Source of the DNA: Bacteroidota bacterium
Lineage (GTDB): Bacteria; Bacteroidota; Bacteroidia; Cytophagales; Cyclobacteriaceae
Assembly (NCBI GenBank): GCA_018266395.1
Contig: JAFEAM010000004.1
Coordinates: 1 to 39,244, forward strand
Reading direction: 5' to 3'
Length of the DNA stretch: 39,244 nt
The position numbers and the translations under genes were made by a program. Numbering within the stretch: the stretch's first letter is position 1; every line of letters starts with the position of its first letter. Shown here in pieces: positions 7,714 to 16,074 of the stretch. Under the pieces are notes generated by a model, which saw only the letters and a program-made list of their open reading frames with translations, was not told the DNA's origin and made no database searches.

Positions 7714-9621
7714 ATGAGTATTAAGATATTGAGGTCTCTGGCAATTGCAGCTGTATCGTGCGGTACGGGTTTACCCGCCGGGGCCCAGGACAATTGGATT
7801 CTGACAGAGTCCTTTCCACAAGGTGCCAAGATCGCCACTGTTGGTTATCAGGATTCCATCCTGATAACCGCGACTTCACATGAGATTTGGAGGTCAGGAG
7901 ATGCTGGAAGGCACTGGAAGAAGGTACTAAGTGGCGCAGACGTGTACTCCCTCTGCACCGGGAGGGACGGAGTCGTGCTTGCGGGAGGCGAGGGCAGGGT
8001 CTACTATTCTCAGACCAGGGGTGAATCTTTCAAAGTGGCAGAATTGCCCACAGCCTATCCCATCAAGGAGTTGGCAACTGACGGTAAAGGTGCATTCATG
8101 GGGATAACGGGAATATTGGACATCGACAAAGGATACACCGGCGATGGTGCCCTGTTTAATGCCGGAGATTTGATCACATGGGAAAGGAGGAACACGGGCC
8201 TCCCAGGTCAACTTTACGCGGAACATGTCAATGCAGATTCGTTCGGTCGATGGTATGTTACCATCGGAGACGAGTATGTGACGGGCAATGGCGGTCTTTT
8301 CGTTTCGGATGATGAGGGGAAGCTGTGGCATCATGTATCCTTTGACGTAAGCAACCTGGGTATTGTAAAGACGCTCAACACGTTTTCGATTAGCCTTACG
8401 CCTCAGGACTCCGTTATCGTGAGCGTTGAAGGAAGCGTAACCAATTTCTCAGTGAGTGTCAACATTGTGAAACACAGAAATGATCTGCTTGGTAATATCC
8501 CCTGGCGGCAGATGCAGGTGAGGAAGTCCGTTTCGTCCTGGCTGGACGTGAAGCTGAACCCGATTCACTTTGCGTCGAATGGTGACTGGTATGCTTCCGT
8601 TGGCTCAACACTTTTGATGGGTGGAACGTATTTCTCCAATGACCAGGGCAAGAGCTGGGTCAGGCAGACAGCGGGTCTGGGGATAGCTGCCTCGTCACAG
8701 TATGAAAGACAATTCTATTACGAGGATTCCTTCGGGAGAATCTTTATGTCGCAGTTCCTTGATGAAAGAGTCTACCTGATCACACGGAGCATGCGCGACG
8801 CGGTTGAAGTTACCGGACGAGTTCTGGACGACCGGGGTAAGCCACTTCTCGTGAGACTGATCAACGACTTTCAGACGGTCTATTCAGGATCAGAGGGTTA
8901 TTACAGGTTAAAGATTCCAAAAGGCTGGTCAGGAAGACTGACTCCGGTTTCTTCCTACCACCAGTTTTCTCCTGCTTATCTGGAGTTGAGCCATATTAAT
9001 GAAAATCAGGATGCGAAGGACTTTTCAGGCCTTTACACGGGGGTTCATTACGTGTGGGGATTTGTAAAGGATCCTTTCGGAAATCCGATGCAGGGAGTCG
9101 AGGTTACCGGGTTTGCCACAACGGCATGGACAAATGAGAATGGTTCCTTCAGCGTACCTGTCAGTCATGGATGGACGGGAGACATTCAGGTCCATCTTGA
9201 TCAATGGAAGTTGACACCCTCGCAGATGGCGCTGGGTCCTGTATTCGAAGATGTATATGCATTGAATTTTGAGGCGAGGCCCGATGGCAAGATTATCATA
9301 TCCGGATGGGTAAAAGACAAGAATGGAAAGGCGCTCACCAACGCGGTATTGACCGGTTTTCCTGGTGAAGCTCCAAGAATAGACAGTGACGGCAAATTTG
9401 TAGCGCTGGTGAATCAGGGCTGGTCGGGTATGCTGTCCATCGCATCAAGTGGCTTGAGGTTTGAACCTGAAAGCATAAGAGTGGATCCGATCCAATCGGA
9501 TCTGACCGGTCTTCTATGGGTGGCGTATGAAGCGCCGCATCAATATCTTATTTCCGGATCAGTGTTGGATGCCATGGGCAGGCCGATGAAAAATGTATTA
9601 ATCAGGGGTGGCTTGAAATGA
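7714..9621 (+). CDS. Secreted T9SS cargo, N-terminal part: Asp-box and carboxypeptidase-regulatory-like repeats
   Basis: Exported protein of about 635 residues as read. The ATG at 7714 gives a clean signal peptide (MSIKILRSLAIAAVSC...AGA then Q). An earlier in-frame start at 7657 would put 19 unlikely residues in front. The N-terminal half carries Asp-box-like motifs of sialidase/BNR-type propellers (RSGDAGRHW, VSDDEGKLW, SNDQGKSW). The second half has at least three repeats beginning VTGRVLDDRGKPL, VWGFVKDPFGNPM and ISGWVKDKNGKAL, each ending near a GWSG or GWTG turn, and resembling carboxypeptidase-regulatory-like beta sandwiches. A fourth repeat (ISGSVLDAMGRPM) is cut by a stop at 9619-9621. 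The missing remainder continues in another frame, ending at 10030. Confidence 0.75.
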   Translation: MSIKILRSLAIAAVSCGTGLPAGAQDNWILTESFPQGAKIATVGYQDSILITATSHEIWRSGDAGRHWKKVLSGADVYSLCTGRDGVVLAGGEGRVYYSQTRGESFKVAELPTAYPIKELATDGKGAFMGITGILDIDKGYTGDGALFNAGDLITWERRNTGLPGQLYAEHVNADSFGRWYVTIGDEYVTGNGGLFVSDDEGKLWHHVSFDVSNLGIVKTLNTFSISLTPQDSVIVSVEGSVTNFSVSVNIVKHRNDLLGNIPWRQMQVRKSVSSWLDVKLNPIHFASNGDWYASVGSTLLMGGTYFSNDQGKSWVRQTAGLGIAASSQYERQFYYEDSFGRIFMSQFLDERVYLITRSMRDAVEVTGRVLDDRGKPLLVRLINDFQTVYSGSEGYYRLKIPKGWSGRLTPVSSYHQFSPAYLELSHINENQDAKDFSGLYTGVHYVWGFVKDPFGNPMQGVEVTGFATTAWTNENGSFSVPVSHGWTGDIQVHLDQWKLTPSQMALGPVFEDVYALNFEARPDGKIIISGWVKDKNGKALTNAVLTGFPGEAPRIDSDGKFVALVNQGWSGMLSIASSGLRFEPESIRVDPIQSDLTGLLWVAYEAPHQYLISGSVLDAMGRPMKNVLIRGGLK

Positions 9622-10030
9622 AGTTCTTACCGGAGACAATGGGCAATTCGAACTGGTTGTAGCAGAGGGGTGGGAAGGATTTATTGAACCGGACTTGCCC
9701 GGACACCGGTTTGTTCCTTCCAGGATTGTATTTACGCCCATTCAGTCACATCATCCGCAGCAGCAGTTTATTGCCGAAGTGATCACCGGGGTTGAGAATC
9801 AACTGAATGCAAACGTCTATCCCAATCCTGCACCTGGCGGGACACTTTTCATTCAAACTGGAGAGGGATCGGGTTCGCGATATTGCATCACAGACCTGCT
9901 CGGACGCCTAATCGATGAAGGAAGCCTGGCAAGGGATACAGAAAGGGTTCAACTTCCCGTTCCCGGATTATACATTGTTTCAGTCACCAGCAAGGATGGG
10001 ATCCGCACATTCAAAATAGCAGCCAACTGA
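9617..10030 (+). pseudogene. Out-of-frame C-terminal part of the secreted protein, with T9SS sorting tail
   Basis: This frame is open from 9617 and begins NEVLTGDNGQFELVVAEGWEG, which exactly completes the fourth repeat interrupted in the preceding coding region. Dropping one A from the AAA at 9616-9618 gives GGLNEVLTGDNG and joins the parts into one protein of about 770 residues. The last ~75 residues form a type A T9SS C-terminal domain: VYPNPAPGG, then LLGR, then GLYIVSV, ending FKIAAN. An isolated start at 9695 exists, but no signal peptide, so the segment makes sense only as the tail of the upstream gene. Sequencing error, genuine frameshift mutation, or less likely a programmed +1 shift are the options. 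Confidence 0.75.
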
Positions 10031-10055
10031 TTACTGAAAATGAATAAGCATTTCT

Positions 10056-11114
10056 TTACTTGTCCAGCGGTTTGATTACCACATTGGCCGTTGATCCGTC
10101 GCAAGGATAGAGGAACTCTCGTCGTGCAAGTTTAGGGTCGTTGATGGTCTTATAGAATTCGTCCATGAATTTTGTTGTTGATTTGATGTAAGAAGCATCG
10201 ATCAGTTTGCTCTCCGTATAAAGGCCATACAGTTGCGTCTTGATGGCGTTGAATTGGTCGAAGGCAGGTTGGTAGACAGTCATATCTTCTATGCAGAATC
10301 CACGGTAACGGCGTATGCGGGTACTGGCTAGTTCCAGCATCTCTGATGGTTTCGCGTAAGGCGCTGCCACAATACCGGCGTGATCAAAGTCATAAGGAAC
10401 CGGAATGGCCTGTGCATCCGGCCGTGGTGCCATCAGCTTGACATTTTGCATGTATTGCACGGACCAGTCGGTGTTGCCGATCAGGTACTCGAACACCGCC
10501 ATTCGCAGGAAATCCTCCCGAACCGTATTCTCGGGTCTCACAATTCTGCCCTCTACTGGCACATTCCCATTACGGGCGGCCATCTGGGATTCTTCCTCCA
10601 GCAGGATGCCGTAGAATGACTCCGTGGTTTTTCCTTTGACAGAATCTTCCAGTGTCACGCGTGCGAGTCGTGCCTTAAAACTTTTTGGAGTAAGAAGATT
10701 ATAGATTCTGTAAACAAGGTATTCACGTGCAACATACCGATCGCCCCTGCAAGGCATCACCAGTTTCATCTTCTCCTGTCCGGCAAATGGCGTGTTCCCG
10801 AGTGCGGGGGCCTTGCCAAAATTCAGCAGGAGAGGAGGATAGCTGCAGTTGGATTCATCCTTCCGGAAATGACCTCTGACCTTTGAGCAGATGGAAATGC
10901 TTGCGGACTTTTCCCCATCGCGAAAGGAAAACGTAAGGTTGTGGTATTGCGGATCCTGACCACGGTCCTTCATTAGTGCAGACAAGTCACCACGAAGCGT
11001 TATCTCAATAGGCTCTTCCCTGGCAAAGAGATCATCCGAATAATAGTGCTGGCGATCTTTGTTGGCCGACAGAATAGTTAGACCCAGCACGGAACACAGA
11101 ACAAATTTGTTCAT
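10056..11114 (-). CDS. Secreted CotH-like (atypical kinase fold) protein
   Basis: A 352-residue protein with an N-terminal signal-like segment (MNKFVLCSVLGLTILSA). Its middle and end recall CotH-family atypical kinases: REYLVYRIYNLLTP helix, a GILLEEESQMA acid-rich segment, the NTDW motif (here IGNTDWSVQYMQNVKLM) and PVPYDFDHAG, where DFD would bind metal. CotH proteins phosphorylate surface proteins in spore formers. Similar proteins are common in Bacteroidota without known targets. The match is motif-level only. It converges with the T9SS cargo gene (25 nt apart) and lies 121 nt after the membrane protein that ends the TIR-nSTAND operon. Confidence 0.5.
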   Translation of the reverse strand: MNKFVLCSVLGLTILSANKDRQHYYSDDLFAREEPIEITLRGDLSALMKDRGQDPQYHNLTFSFRDGEKSASISICSKVRGHFRKDESNCSYPPLLLNFGKAPALGNTPFAGQEKMKLVMPCRGDRYVAREYLVYRIYNLLTPKSFKARLARVTLEDSVKGKTTESFYGILLEEESQMAARNGNVPVEGRIVRPENTVREDFLRMAVFEYLIGNTDWSVQYMQNVKLMAPRPDAQAIPVPYDFDHAGIVAAPYAKPSEMLELASTRIRRYRGFCIEDMTVYQPAFDQFNAIKTQLYGLYTESKLIDASYIKSTTKFMDEFYKTINDPKLARREFLYPCDGSTANVVIKPLDK

Positions 11115-11235
11115 TGTACTAAGATAACGAAGAACGGACTGTAAGTGACTTCACCTGCCTGCAGCCAGAAGCCATGAGCCAGTCGCAGACAATGAAAAAC
11201 GAAGAACCTGTATTAATTCAGTATAGACATGTGGC

Positions 11236-12027
11236 TCACTTCTGGTTACTAACGAATTCATCGTAAGCCTTCTTGAAAGCCTCATATCGGTAAAGGCCGT
11301 CTTCTTTCTTCTCTTTCCCTGACTCAGCCGACTGCACCAATTGATGATAGACCTGTGGATACTCATCAGAATACATTTCCGGGATGACGTGCATGCGGGT
11401 GAGAGCCGCATAGGCAGTGAAGAGGAGGAAAGCTGTCATCAGAACCAGTGAGCGGTCCCGCCTCCCGGATATGACGGCCAGTACGGTGGTCTGCTCTCCC
11501 GAAACAACAAAACTGCCCATAAGTAAGTTGGACAGCAGCACCACCAGCAGGAGCATGAGGGCGGCGGATCCCATGACACTGATCAGAGAAGGAGCAAAGG
11601 GTGCCACCGACACGGCCAGACAGTATAGTATCATGCTGATATAGAAAGCAACTGTCACCAATGCCGGCTTCATAGTGTTTCCTGATAATTCACCCCACAA
11701 TTGTGCCGCTGATCTTGCATAAATAATCACCAGCATCAGCCCGCAGGCCACAAGTATGTATTCAATAGAGGTGAAATGTATATATAACACACGGGCAGCA
11801 AGGAGGGCCGACAGTACACCAAGAGAGGCCGCCTCCAACAAAGCAAAAGGTCTCATCCCTTCTTTGGAAGAAAGGTGCCGGTACATTTGCCAGGCGAAGA
11901 GTATTGCAAAACTAATGCCCACAGCACCCATGATGGTATTGCCGTAGTCATTCTGTGCCATGGAAGAAAATGCCCCCATCACAAGAAGAACAAAAAGCAA
12001 ATAGTACCAGGTGTTGTAGTTTCGCAT
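11236..12027 (-). CDS. Polytopic membrane protein, fourth gene of the TIR-nSTAND operon
   Basis: Unrecognised 263-residue protein with about seven hydrophobic segments (roughly residues 8-25, 30-47, 62-80, 87-105, 118-140, 148-170, 193-212). A soluble, charged tail of about 45 residues follows (QSAESGKEKKEDGLYRYEAF...). Its ATG at 12027 is only 6 nt after the stop of the second nSTAND gene, so it is almost certainly co-transcribed and probably translationally linked. Being membrane-embedded beside two membrane-anchored NTPases, it could act as a partner or membrane effector (inference). No catalytic or pore signature was seen. Confidence 0.7.
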   Translation of the reverse strand: MRNYNTWYYLLFVLLVMGAFSSMAQNDYGNTIMGAVGISFAILFAWQMYRHLSSKEGMRPFALLEAASLGVLSALLAARVLYIHFTSIEYILVACGLMLVIIYARSAAQLWGELSGNTMKPALVTVAFYISMILYCLAVSVAPFAPSLISVMGSAALMLLLVVLLSNLLMGSFVVSGEQTTVLAVISGRRDRSLVLMTAFLLFTAYAALTRMHVIPEMYSDEYPQVYHQLVQSAESGKEKKEDGLYRYEAFKKAYDEFVSNQK

Positions 12028-12033
12028 GACCGG

Positions 12034-15000
12034 TCAGTTGGGGAAGAAGAATATATATCGCCACTCCCATTCGTTAAATAAATCCATGGCGCGCCACATC
12101 GGAGAAGTAACTGATTTCTCCCTTGCCTTGCATGCCTCTGCCATGATCATGGTCCTGCACTCAAGGTCCTGCGTTTCGGTTAGCGTGGAAGGAATGGATG
12201 TCAATGCGCGGTAGAAATTCCCTTCCGCCGCTACACCCACGATCCGGCCCTGGATGGCGAAGTATTTGTTTTGTTCCTGAATCTCTCTCAGCACGGTAAG
12301 TGCGAGGTTGTTGATTTCCTCGCTGCCAATCCGAGACATGAGCCGGATCAGGTTATATCTTGAATCCATGGGGAAGGGCAGTGTGGTGAAATCAAGACCC
12401 CGAATAATCTTGTACGCGGAGTCGAGGAACATAAAGGTCCTGGGGTCGGAGGACTTACGGAAAATTTCCTCGGCGGTCAGCAAATAAGAGTAAGCTCTAT
12501 CCTCGGGCTTCAGAAATTTGCCGGTCATCGCGACTGATGCTTCGTATTTCCCGGACTCGGCCAGGTGGATGCAAAGCTCTTTCACCTGATTCAGCAGAAA
12601 GGTCTTTTCGATGTACTCGTAACGATCCAGCGAGCGGGCAATATGTTCCTGATCAAATTTGGCCGCGTATTTCATCCCTCTTTCTGTGTCACCCGCTTCA
12701 AAGGCCCGGTTGCACAGGATGAGAACCAGCAGGTTCTGATCGAAGGAGGCACGCTCTTGATGCTGATCCACAAAAGAAAGAATCTCCTCCAGCGTTTCAT
12801 CTGGTATCGCGTAAAAATTGTCAGCCACTCCGGGTGCAGGGCCGGGACTTACAGCAAAGCCCCGCGCCACCCATGTGTGCAGGAGATTGAGGTCTGATTC
12901 TGTTTTAAACAATTCAGGTAACAGCCGATGATTGTTGAGGTAGTTGAAGAAATAGTCGGAATGATAAGTAAAGCTGAACCAGCCGTCACGGTAGTCAGGG
13001 TACACATATAGGTCATGTCTGGTCATGTCAAAATTGCGGACACCATCTCCCCAATAGTTGAATGTAACTGGTACTTTCTCCTGCAGACAAGCCTTGTCTA
13101 TTTTGCGGAAATGCTCCATTGAACCGGAAAGCCAGATGTCGAGTTGATCACCGTTAAGCGGCATGCCCCGGTCATACCAGTACTTGTGTGTAAACATGGC
13201 CCTTCGCTTCAGGTTCATGGCCATAAGATAGTTGCGTTCGTTTGCATTGGAATTCTTTGCAACCTCCTTCTCATAGTCATCGCACAACTCGTCAAAGATC
13301 CGGTGGTTGGCGAGGAAAAGGTTGGGGTAGTAGTATCCTCGGTAAGATCTGAACGCAAAGGGCGTCAGGTTCGACAAGTACATGTTGCCCATGTAACCGG
13401 CACGCAGAACAGCGTTTCTCAGGATGGTCACAGCAGGATTGCCCTGGGTATTTTTCTCAAGCCACTTGATCAATTCTGGCGCCTTGTCACGGTGACCAAA
13501 CTGGTAAAGGAATCCGACAATGTTGATATGGTTGTTGAACATCCTGGCAAGTTCAAAGTAATACCGCTGGTTACTTTCCAGAATCTTATTGAACGCCCAG
13601 ATAACTCCATCAAGATCACCTTTCGCCGAATAAACTGACGCCAGCATATGGAAGCCATTGTTGAAGTCCATGGTTTGGCGGCCGTTGGGCTCTGTGCTTC
13701 CTTTACTGTAGTAAACGTCGAATGCTTTCTGTCCCATTTCTCCGCTTGCCGGAGAGATTGCCTTCAGTAATTCGTCAATACCTGCATCAGTGACGTTGCC
13801 GGAATTAAGCCAAAGTTGTATTGCAAGGTTCAACTCTGGTGAAATTCCAGGTTGAAACATTGCGGCATCCTTGTAAAAGGCGAGTGCGCGATCACGACCC
13901 AACGTAGTCATTTCCTGTAGCAAAGCAGCCTCGGAATCGGACGGGCTGTAATAGTTGTCCCAAATTAGAAAAAGACAAAAACGGTTTAACTGCTTCAGCA
14001 AGAGGTCACTTTCGATCTCAGGCCCGGAGGTCCGGATTCTTTCGGCGGCATAGTTCCTCATCAAGGACTTTAGGGTGTCCTCGTGATTCTTGTCATACGT
14101 CACGAGCTGCGTATAAGCCTCCACGGAAATGGAAAGCTTGTCCCTGGGCTGAAGCTTGTTAAGATTCTGCAGTATGGTTCCCTGCTGGTATCGTTCTTCA
14201 GTGAGCAGGAAAACGGCCTTGGTGGGATTGGCAACTTCCGTCCGGTCAAGGAATGAGTACGCCTGTTGACGCACCTTCTCAATGACGCGTTCCGCCTTCT
14301 TCTGCTCGGCATCATACCAGTAAAATCCGCTGAGGACTACCATGATGACCATGGCGAGGAGTGTGGCGATACGCTGAGGTCCATATTTCATGAAGGCACG
14401 CGTAATTATTACTTTGCGCGCACTGCTTTTCAGGAACTCCCGGGTATCAGCCAGGATAACCGACGCATCTTCGACGGGCTTGCCGCTGTCAGAGTGTTCG
14501 ATATAGCGGGAGATCCATCCGACATTGGGATTGCAGGTGTTGTACCAGTTCTCAAAATACGTGAGCGGGCCGATGGGAAGAAGATAGCCGCTGTCTTTAC
14601 CGCTCTGCTTCCACCGGTCAAGTTGCTTTTTGAAATCAAGATAAGTGGAGTAGAAATCGAATTCCTGTGTAGCCCACTTGTTGAGTTTGTTCCAGTTCCG
14701 GATCAAACTTTCATGGGTGATGTCCAATACCGCGTCTTCGGACAATTCCCGGCCCGTTGGGTCTTCACTGATAAATGGCCGGATGAATGAATTGCCTTCT
14801 TCCCGGTACGCGTTAAGGACATGCCCTACTGTCCGGTAATCCAGGTCGGGCCTGTTGACGATGGATGTTATTTCACCCAGCGTCATTCTGTTTCTGACCG
14901 CCCTGCTGTTGTCAATCTTGGTAAGACAACTGAAGGTAAGCGCAATGATTCTTTTCGCATCCTGCTGCGTGACAAGTTTGCCAGGATGCCGTTCATTGTG

Positions 15001-16074
15001 ATACATCCAGGCATTTTCATACAGCGTACTGGCATGAATTTCAATAATCTTGCCCAGGCCGGTTTCCTTGTAGTATGGCCGTTCGTGTTCAGGCAAAGAT
15101 TGAAACCAGTTGTGGTATCGTTGGGTGTCGGATTCAGGCAACTCATCAGCAGGCATGCCGCCCACCATGGCATAATGGATCAGGTCCATCTCCTCCTGAC
15201 CGTGACTGGCGGCCTGCCATATCTGGCTCAGCGCATGCTGAAGGATAGGAAGTTGATCAACTCCTTCAGAAACATCATAAACCAGTCGCTCGATTAGCCG
15301 CTGTGAGATTCGATTGCCACTGAGTATCGCGGGTTCCTCAATCACTTGCTTGAGATCCTTCCGCTTCAGCCTGGGTACAAAGAACTGCGAGAAACCGATG
15401 TATTCCGGCAGTCCACGGAAAGCGGAACATTGACCGATGTAGTCCGACCGCATCGTGCAGACAATGTAGACCGGAAGACCTTGCCGGATAGCGATCCTTG
15501 CTGTTTCCAGGATCAGGTTAACCACCACCTGAGAATCCTGCGACGGGGTTTCATTGATGAAGTTTTCAGGGTTGGTGAAAAATTCCTCGAACTGATCGAC
15601 GATCAGCAGGAGATTGGCGGCTTTTCTCTTACGAACTGCCTTTTCGGAATCCTGCTGGGACTTCCATGCAGGATCTTCCTCATCAATGAAGAATCCGGAA
15701 TTCCTGTAAAGATCCGTGAGTGAAGAAAATCCTCTCCGGATCTCAGTCTCCACTGTGGCAGGCTGCAGTCCAAAACTTTCGGCCAGTGCCCTCGCCATGT
15801 TGCGGACAGGACTTCTTTCCGGCCTGAAATCTGCAACAATCCAGTTGGTGTATTTGGCCTTAAAGAATCCCGCGCGTGCATTCGGAACAAGACCGGCATA
15901 GATCAAGGACGACTTCCCTTCACCGGACGCACCGGTAACCATCAGAAAGCGGTTTTGTTCCAGCAACGACGCTATCTGCCTGACCTGAAGGTCGCGCCCC
16001 TTAAAATATAGAGACTCCTCTTCAGTGAAGGACCGAAGGCCGGTGTAAGGACAAATTGAATCAGTTGCTTTCAT
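12034..16074 (-). CDS. nSTAND1-type NTPase with transmembrane anchor and large helical C-terminus (paralog B)
   Basis: A 1346-residue STAND (signal transduction ATPase) protein. The nSTAND1 opening CPYTGLRSFTEEES leads to Walker A GASGEGKSS (48-56), Walker B LLLIVDQFEEFF (~155-166), a CTMRSDY sensor-like strand (~206-212), and the late winged-helix motif DITHESLIRNW. A single hydrophobic segment lies at about 568-585 (RIATLLAMVIMVVLSGF), with basic residues before it, so the NTPase is predicted cytoplasmic and the remaining ~760 residues extracytoplasmic. That region is helical and TPR-like. Its ATG overlaps the end of paralog A by 14 nt. STAND proteins act as switches that oligomerise on sensing a trigger. 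The trigger is unknown. Automated pipelines often mislabel such proteins as Hat/HatR carbon uptake. Confidence 0.85.
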   Translation of the reverse strand: MKATDSICPYTGLRSFTEEESLYFKGRDLQVRQIASLLEQNRFLMVTGASGEGKSSLIYAGLVPNARAGFFKAKYTNWIVADFRPERSPVRNMARALAESFGLQPATVETEIRRGFSSLTDLYRNSGFFIDEEDPAWKSQQDSEKAVRKRKAANLLLIVDQFEEFFTNPENFINETPSQDSQVVVNLILETARIAIRQGLPVYIVCTMRSDYIGQCSAFRGLPEYIGFSQFFVPRLKRKDLKQVIEEPAILSGNRISQRLIERLVYDVSEGVDQLPILQHALSQIWQAASHGQEEMDLIHYAMVGGMPADELPESDTQRYHNWFQSLPEHERPYYKETGLGKIIEIHASTLYENAWMYHNERHPGKLVTQQDAKRIIALTFSCLTKIDNSRAVRNRMTLGEITSIVNRPDLDYRTVGHVLNAYREEGNSFIRPFISEDPTGRELSEDAVLDITHESLIRNWNKLNKWATQEFDFYSTYLDFKKQLDRWKQSGKDSGYLLPIGPLTYFENWYNTCNPNVGWISRYIEHSDSGKPVEDASVILADTREFLKSSARKVIITRAFMKYGPQRIATLLAMVIMVVLSGFYWYDAEQKKAERVIEKVRQQAYSFLDRTEVANPTKAVFLLTEERYQQGTILQNLNKLQPRDKLSISVEAYTQLVTYDKNHEDTLKSLMRNYAAERIRTSGPEIESDLLLKQLNRFCLFLIWDNYYSPSDSEAALLQEMTTLGRDRALAFYKDAAMFQPGISPELNLAIQLWLNSGNVTDAGIDELLKAISPASGEMGQKAFDVYYSKGSTEPNGRQTMDFNNGFHMLASVYSAKGDLDGVIWAFNKILESNQRYYFELARMFNNHINIVGFLYQFGHRDKAPELIKWLEKNTQGNPAVTILRNAVLRAGYMGNMYLSNLTPFAFRSYRGYYYPNLFLANHRIFDELCDDYEKEVAKNSNANERNYLMAMNLKRRAMFTHKYWYDRGMPLNGDQLDIWLSGSMEHFRKIDKACLQEKVPVTFNYWGDGVRNFDMTRHDLYVYPDYRDGWFSFTYHSDYFFNYLNNHRLLPELFKTESDLNLLHTWVARGFAVSPGPAPGVADNFYAIPDETLEEILSFVDQHQERASFDQNLLVLILCNRAFEAGDTERGMKYAAKFDQEHIARSLDRYEYIEKTFLLNQVKELCIHLAESGKYEASVAMTGKFLKPEDRAYSYLLTAEEIFRKSSDPRTFMFLDSAYKIIRGLDFTTLPFPMDSRYNLIRLMSRIGSEEINNLALTVLREIQEQNKYFAIQGRIVGVAAEGNFYRALTSIPSTLTETQDLECRTMIMAEACKAREKSVTSPMWRAMDLFNEWEWRYIFFFPN

